16,311 nucleotides of DNA from Clostridium sp. CAG:510 (GTDB lineage Bacteria > Bacillota > Clostridia > Lachnospirales > Lachnospiraceae): the NCBI GenBank assembly GCA_000434615.1, contig FR880848.1, forward strand, positions 211,873-228,183, written 5' to 3'. Made by a program: the position numbers and the translations under genes. Below the pieces are notes generated by a model. The model was not told where the DNA came from, did not search any database, and saw only the letters and a list, made by a program, of their open reading frames with translations. Shown here piece by piece: positions 14,482 through 16,311 of this stretch (its first letter is position 1; the number at the start of each line of letters is the position of its first letter).

Positions 14482-14669
14482 TAGCGGAGTTCCTTCAGAT
14501 GACCTGCGTCATCCAGAATGTAGTCCGCCATATAAGTTTCCGATTCCCGGACACAGCGTTTCGCTATGGTTGCCGGATCGGACGGATGCCCCTCCAGAAA
14601 CAGGGATACTCCTTCCTTTTCTGCCCGGTTAAGTGTGTCAGTGAGTGCCTGCACATTATCCTGATGCAA
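14460..14669 (-). CDS. Small protein of unknown function (TTG start)
   Basis: A 69-aa frame starting with TTG at 14669, with a near-perfect AAAGGAGG ribosome site 7 nt upstream, which is the main reason to accept it. The protein is acidic to neutral and soluble, with no membrane segment. An N-terminal amphipathic helix (about 4-20, QALTDTLNRAEKEG) is followed by a hydrophobic strand SLFLEGHPSDP (22-32), then AKRCV and a C-terminal segment YMADYILDDAGHLKELRYDRV (46-66) that would fit a beta-hairpin. I do not recognise the family. It is followed by a good terminator and 25-bp repeats, and lies downstream of a structured RNA candidate that might be its leader. It could be a decayed fragment of a longer gene, but the ribosome site and terminator argue for a real short gene. 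Confidence 0.6.
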   Translation of the reverse strand: MHQDNVQALTDTLNRAEKEGVSLFLEGHPSDPATIAKRCVRESETYMADYILDDAGHLKELRYDRVRNL

Positions 14670-14837
14670 AATTCTCCCTCCTTTACCTTTAAAATACTCT
14701 GAACCTGTCTGCCATAAGAAGTGCCGTGATACACTATACGGTTTTCAGAGCCGATGCCCCCGAACGTACAAAAATACCTGTTAAAAATTTGAATTAAAAC
14801 GAGAAAACTGGAAATTAAAAAATGGAAATTATTAAAT

Positions 14838-14860
14838 CAGAAACAGGCACATAAGCCTGT
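14838..14860 (-). terminator. Possible weak terminator at the end of the RNA candidate
   Basis: A 6-bp stem ACAGGC/GCCTGT with a 6-nt loop is followed on the minus strand by TTTCTGATTT, a T-rich but interrupted tail. This would give incomplete termination, allowing read-through to the 69-codon gene. Confidence 0.35.
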
Positions 14861-15007
14861 AAGACATCCGCATACTATAGAAGAGTACTGCGGACAAGAA
14901 TCCAAAGAAACGTAGCTGCATACTTCCGCAGCCGTCCTAAGAAAATCCTATAAATAATTAATGTACGAACATGCCTCCTCTCCGTACTTCACTTCCGGAG
15001 ACATCTT
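14838..15007 (-). ncRNA. Candidate structured non-coding RNA or long leader
   Basis: Transcription from the promoter at 15014-15042 would begin near 15007 and read through a dense set of inverted repeats: TCTCCG/CGGAGA (15001-14996 with 14984-14979), GTACG/CGTAC (14987-14983 with 14967-14963), GCTGC/GCAGC (14932-14928 with 14919-14915), TCCGCA-g-TAC/GTA-TGCGGA (14894-14885 with 14875-14867) and ACAGGC/GCCTGT (14860-14855 with 14848-14843). The last is followed by a broken T-rich run and may be a terminator. Some pairings exclude each other, as in attenuators. I recognise no known RNA class. It could be a free RNA of about 170 nt or the leader of the 69-codon gene 170 nt further on. Confidence 0.5.
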
Positions 15008-15013
15008 AATGGC

Positions 15014-15042
15014 ATTATATTCGATATTCTGATATTTGGCAA
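15014..15042 (-). promoter_or_regulatory. Strong leftward promoter with upstream A/T tracts
   Basis: On the minus strand TTGCCA (15042-15037, 5 of 6 to the -35 consensus) is 17 bp from a perfect TATAAT (15019-15014). Runs of T and A lie directly upstream of the -35 (15044-15072), in the place of an UP element. No protein frame starts just after it, so it points to an RNA or a long leader. Confidence 0.7.
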
Positions 15043-15117
15043 GCAAAAAATTAAAAAAATAAAATAAAATGCAACATTTCGTAATCATTAAAAAAAATTA
15101 AACTCTTTCCTGTTCTA

Positions 15118-15146
15118 TTGACTTAGATTGCCGAAAAGTATAATAT
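15118..15146 (+). promoter_or_regulatory. mecA promoter
   Basis: TTGACT (15118-15123) is 17 bp from TAATAT (15141-15146); an overlapping TATAAT (15139-15144) would give a 15-bp spacer. Transcription would begin near 15153, giving a leader of about 70 nt. A run of A lies upstream (about 15090-15097). Confidence 0.65.
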
Positions 15147-15222
15147 ACTTGTAATCAGATTTGATGGGAGTTTCAGTCACCCGCAGGTATGAGTGCATAT
15201 CTTAAAGTAAGGATGTGATAGC

Positions 15223-15999
15223 ATGAAAATTGAAAAAGTGAATGAAAACCAGATTCGCTGCACCCTGACCAGGGAAGACCTGGCGGACCGCGAATTAAAA
15301 ATCAGTGAATTAGCTTATGGAACGGAAAAAGCAAAAAATCTTTTCCGCGACATGATGCAGCAGGCTTCTTTTGAATGTGGCTTTGAAGCGGAGGACATTC
15401 CGCTTATGATAGAAGCAATCCCTCTTAATGCGGATTGTATCGTCCTAATCATCACCAAGGTGGAGGACCCCGAGGAACTGGATACCCGTTTTGCCAAGTT
15501 CGCCCCCTCCGTCCATGACGAAAACGACAGTGATGCCGATGACGCCGACGATGCTGCGGACGACACCGACGATATGCTGGATTTGTTTAAGAAATTGCAT
15601 GCAAACCGCAAGGCAGCCGGAGATATGCTTTCCTCCGCAGCCGGTTTGATGAAGAAAGAAAAAGAAGACGTAAAAGAAGACGATAAACCTGCACCCATTA
15701 CCCAGCTTGCCCGGCTGTTTATTTTCAATTCCCTGCACGATGTCATTGCCAGTGCAAAAATAGTCGGCTACTGTTACGCAGGCAGCAACTCCTTATATAA
15801 AGATGAATCTGAGAATGTTTACCTTTTACTGGTAAAGGGTTCTTCCAACTTCCCAAAGGATTTCAACCGTGTATGCAATATCCTTTCCGAATACGGCAGT
15901 CCCCGCAAGTGCCAGCCGGCGAGTCTTTCCTATCTTGCCGAGCATTACACCTGTATTATTCCCAGTGCAGCTTTGCAGAAGCTTGCAGGGATAAAATAA
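15223..15999 (+). CDS. mecA: Adaptor protein MecA
   Basis: A 258-aa protein. The N-terminal domain opens with MKIEKVNENQIRCTLTREDL, typical of MecA, and contains the acidic, hydrophobic core to about residue 95. A linker follows at 97-155. The C-terminal domain (about 158-258) has the MecA pattern of a FIFNSLHDVIASAK helix, YLLLVK strand and a final AEHYTCIIPSAALQKL. In known cases the N-terminal domain binds substrates and the C-terminal domain binds and activates ClpC, so that targets are degraded by ClpCP. The linker is exceptionally acidic: 11 Asp in residues 99-117. AAGGA lies 9 nt upstream of the ATG. It is monocistronic, with its own promoter and terminator. Confidence 0.93.
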   Translation: MKIEKVNENQIRCTLTREDLADRELKISELAYGTEKAKNLFRDMMQQASFECGFEAEDIPLMIEAIPLNADCIVLIITKVEDPEELDTRFAKFAPSVHDENDSDADDADDAADDTDDMLDLFKKLHANRKAAGDMLSSAAGLMKKEKEDVKEDDKPAPITQLARLFIFNSLHDVIASAKIVGYCYAGSNSLYKDESENVYLLLVKGSSNFPKDFNRVCNILSEYGSPRKCQPASLSYLAEHYTCIIPSAALQKLAGIK

Positions 16000-16032
16000 A
16001 AACCCGTCGGTCTGAAAAGACCGGCGGATTTT
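15999..16032. terminator. Bidirectional terminator between mecA and the DUF1858 gene
   Basis: A 14-bp near-perfect stem (15999-16012 with 16019-16032; one mismatch and one G-T pair) has a TGAAAA loop. A-rich flank on the left and TTTTAT on the right give a T-rich tail in both directions, fitting the convergent genes on each side. Confidence 0.85.
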
Positions 16033-16053
16033 ATCGTCTGCACATAATTCCGA

Positions 16054-16245
16054 TTACAGTGCGGCAATCTGCTCCATAAGAGCATCAATATCCATACCGT
16101 GCACCATGGCTGCTTCTTCCAGGCTCTCTCCCTGTGCGGAAGGACATCCCAGACAATGCATGCCTGCTTCCATAAGAACAGGTGCTACTTCGGGGGCTTT
16201 TCTTAAAATTTCACCGATTGTCATATCTTTGGTTATGTTTTCCAT
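16054..16245 (-). CDS. DUF1858 protein (hybrid-cluster-protein-associated redox disulfide domain)
   Basis: A 63-aa single-domain protein. The DUF1858 pattern is complete: ITKDMTIGEILRKAPEV at the start, then LMEAGMHCLGCPSA with the CxxC cysteines C31 and C34, then ESLEEAAMVHGMD and a final helix. Such proteins are found next to or fused with hybrid cluster proteins or other redox enzymes, and the two cysteines are thought to form a redox-active disulfide; the exact role is unknown. A very strong AAGGAGGT lies 8 nt before the ATG, and a good promoter lies upstream. It appears to be monocistronic and converges on mecA. No hybrid cluster protein gene is visible in the window. Confidence 0.92.
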   Translation of the reverse strand: MENITKDMTIGEILRKAPEVAPVLMEAGMHCLGCPSAQGESLEEAAMVHGMDIDALMEQIAAL

Positions 16246-16272
16246 TTTTTCTTACCTCCTTTGCTGCGTATT

Positions 16273-16301
16273 AGTATAATACTTTCCCTAAAAGTTGACA
16301 A
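16273..16301 (-). promoter_or_regulatory. Promoter of the DUF1858 gene
   Basis: On the minus strand TTGTCA (16301-16296) is 17 bp from TATACT (16278-16273), each 5 of 6 to consensus. It would give a leader of roughly 20 nt before the ATG at 16245, including the strong ribosome site. Confidence 0.7.
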
Positions 16302-16311
16302 GTCATTCCTG

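Larger units (their letters stand above)
14670..15222. other. 553-bp stretch without a protein gene, between the 69-codon gene and mecA
   Basis: This A/T-rich stretch holds, from right to left, the mecA leader and promoter, an A/T-tract zone (about 15042-15115), a leftward promoter, and a structured RNA candidate (14838-15007). The remaining 14670-14837 holds the ribosome site of the 69-codon gene; I see no convincing promoter, hairpin or coding frame in the rest of it. No tRNA, rRNA or riboswitch class known to me was recognised. Confidence 0.6.

Noticed and set aside
14302..14484. A 60-codon plus-strand frame covering the terminator and the 25-bp repeats
   Set aside because: It is antisense to the end of the 69-codon gene, runs through a terminator stem, and has no ribosome site.
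14948..15088. A 46-codon minus-strand frame from ATG 15088 to TAG 14948, with a hydrophobic N-terminus
   Set aside because: It has no ribosome site at a workable distance, its first half is poly-T-coded Phe/Leu, and a near-consensus promoter lies inside it. The RNA interpretation explains the sequence better.
14670..15222. Known riboswitch or T-box in the gap next to mecA
   Set aside because: I looked for T-box, glycine, THF, c-di-GMP and guanidine-type core motifs and found none that fit; a covariance-model search is still needed to exclude them.
15315..15746. Long minus-strand frames opposite mecA
   Set aside because: They are Ser-rich shadows of the Asp-rich and helix-coding parts of mecA, with no ribosome site or family resemblance.
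16295..16300. Perfect TTGACA on the plus strand near the right edge
   Set aside because: It overlaps the -35 of the DUF1858 promoter on the other strand, and any -10 would be outside the window, so a divergent promoter cannot be judged.
1..16311. CRISPR arrays, insertion sequences, tRNA or rRNA genes
   Set aside because: No regularly spaced long repeats, transposase frames, or tRNA/rRNA sequences were seen; the 25-bp repeats are contiguous and have no spacers.

Overview
This window looks like a chromosomal segment of an anaerobic Firmicute of the class Clostridia, most likely a Lachnospiraceae-type gut bacterium (inference). The support is a clostridial F-type ATP synthase operon with atpZ and atpI at its head, a MecA adaptor, a DUF1858 redox-disulfide protein, a CwlD-like amidase and other sporulation-flavoured cell-wall enzymes, and strong AGGAGG-type ribosome binding sites. 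Almost everything reads on the minus strand; mecA is the only clear plus-strand gene.

Layout, in minus-strand transcription order from the right edge. A DUF1858 protein (16054-16245) has its own strong promoter. It converges on mecA (15223-15999, plus strand), and the two share a bidirectional terminator. To the left is a non-coding stretch (14670-15222) with two divergent promoters: one drives mecA, and the other fires leftward into a string of hairpins that looks like an unrecognised structured RNA of about 170 nt. Next come a 69-codon TTG-start gene of unknown function, a degenerate 25-bp triplicate repeat and a rho-independent terminator.

A second run of genes then starts from a good promoter at about 14236-14264: a membrane-anchored GH18/SH3 protein, a CwlD-like amidase, TsaC/Sua5 (tRNA t6A), RpiB, Upp, ComEB (dCMP deaminase), a secreted coiled-coil plus SleB-type hydrolase, and atpZ-I-B-E-F-H-A-G-D-C. 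A HAD phosphatase cut by the left edge follows 16 bp after atpC. Gaps are at most 77 bp and there are several overlaps, with no internal terminator seen, so long co-transcription is plausible. A perfect TATAAT upstream of upp suggests an internal promoter. The order tsaC - rpiB - upp - atp resembles the ywlC - ywlF - upp - atp neighbourhood of Bacillus subtilis, so this is an old conserved block with lineage-specific insertions.

The c subunit carries the full set of side chains that mark sodium-binding c-rings, so this ATP synthase is predicted to be Na+-coupled. The most notable unexplained item is the structured RNA candidate between mecA and the 69-codon gene. Next are the coiled-coil/SleB hydrolase whose stop codon overlaps the start of atpZ, and the 69-codon gene with its 3' repeats.
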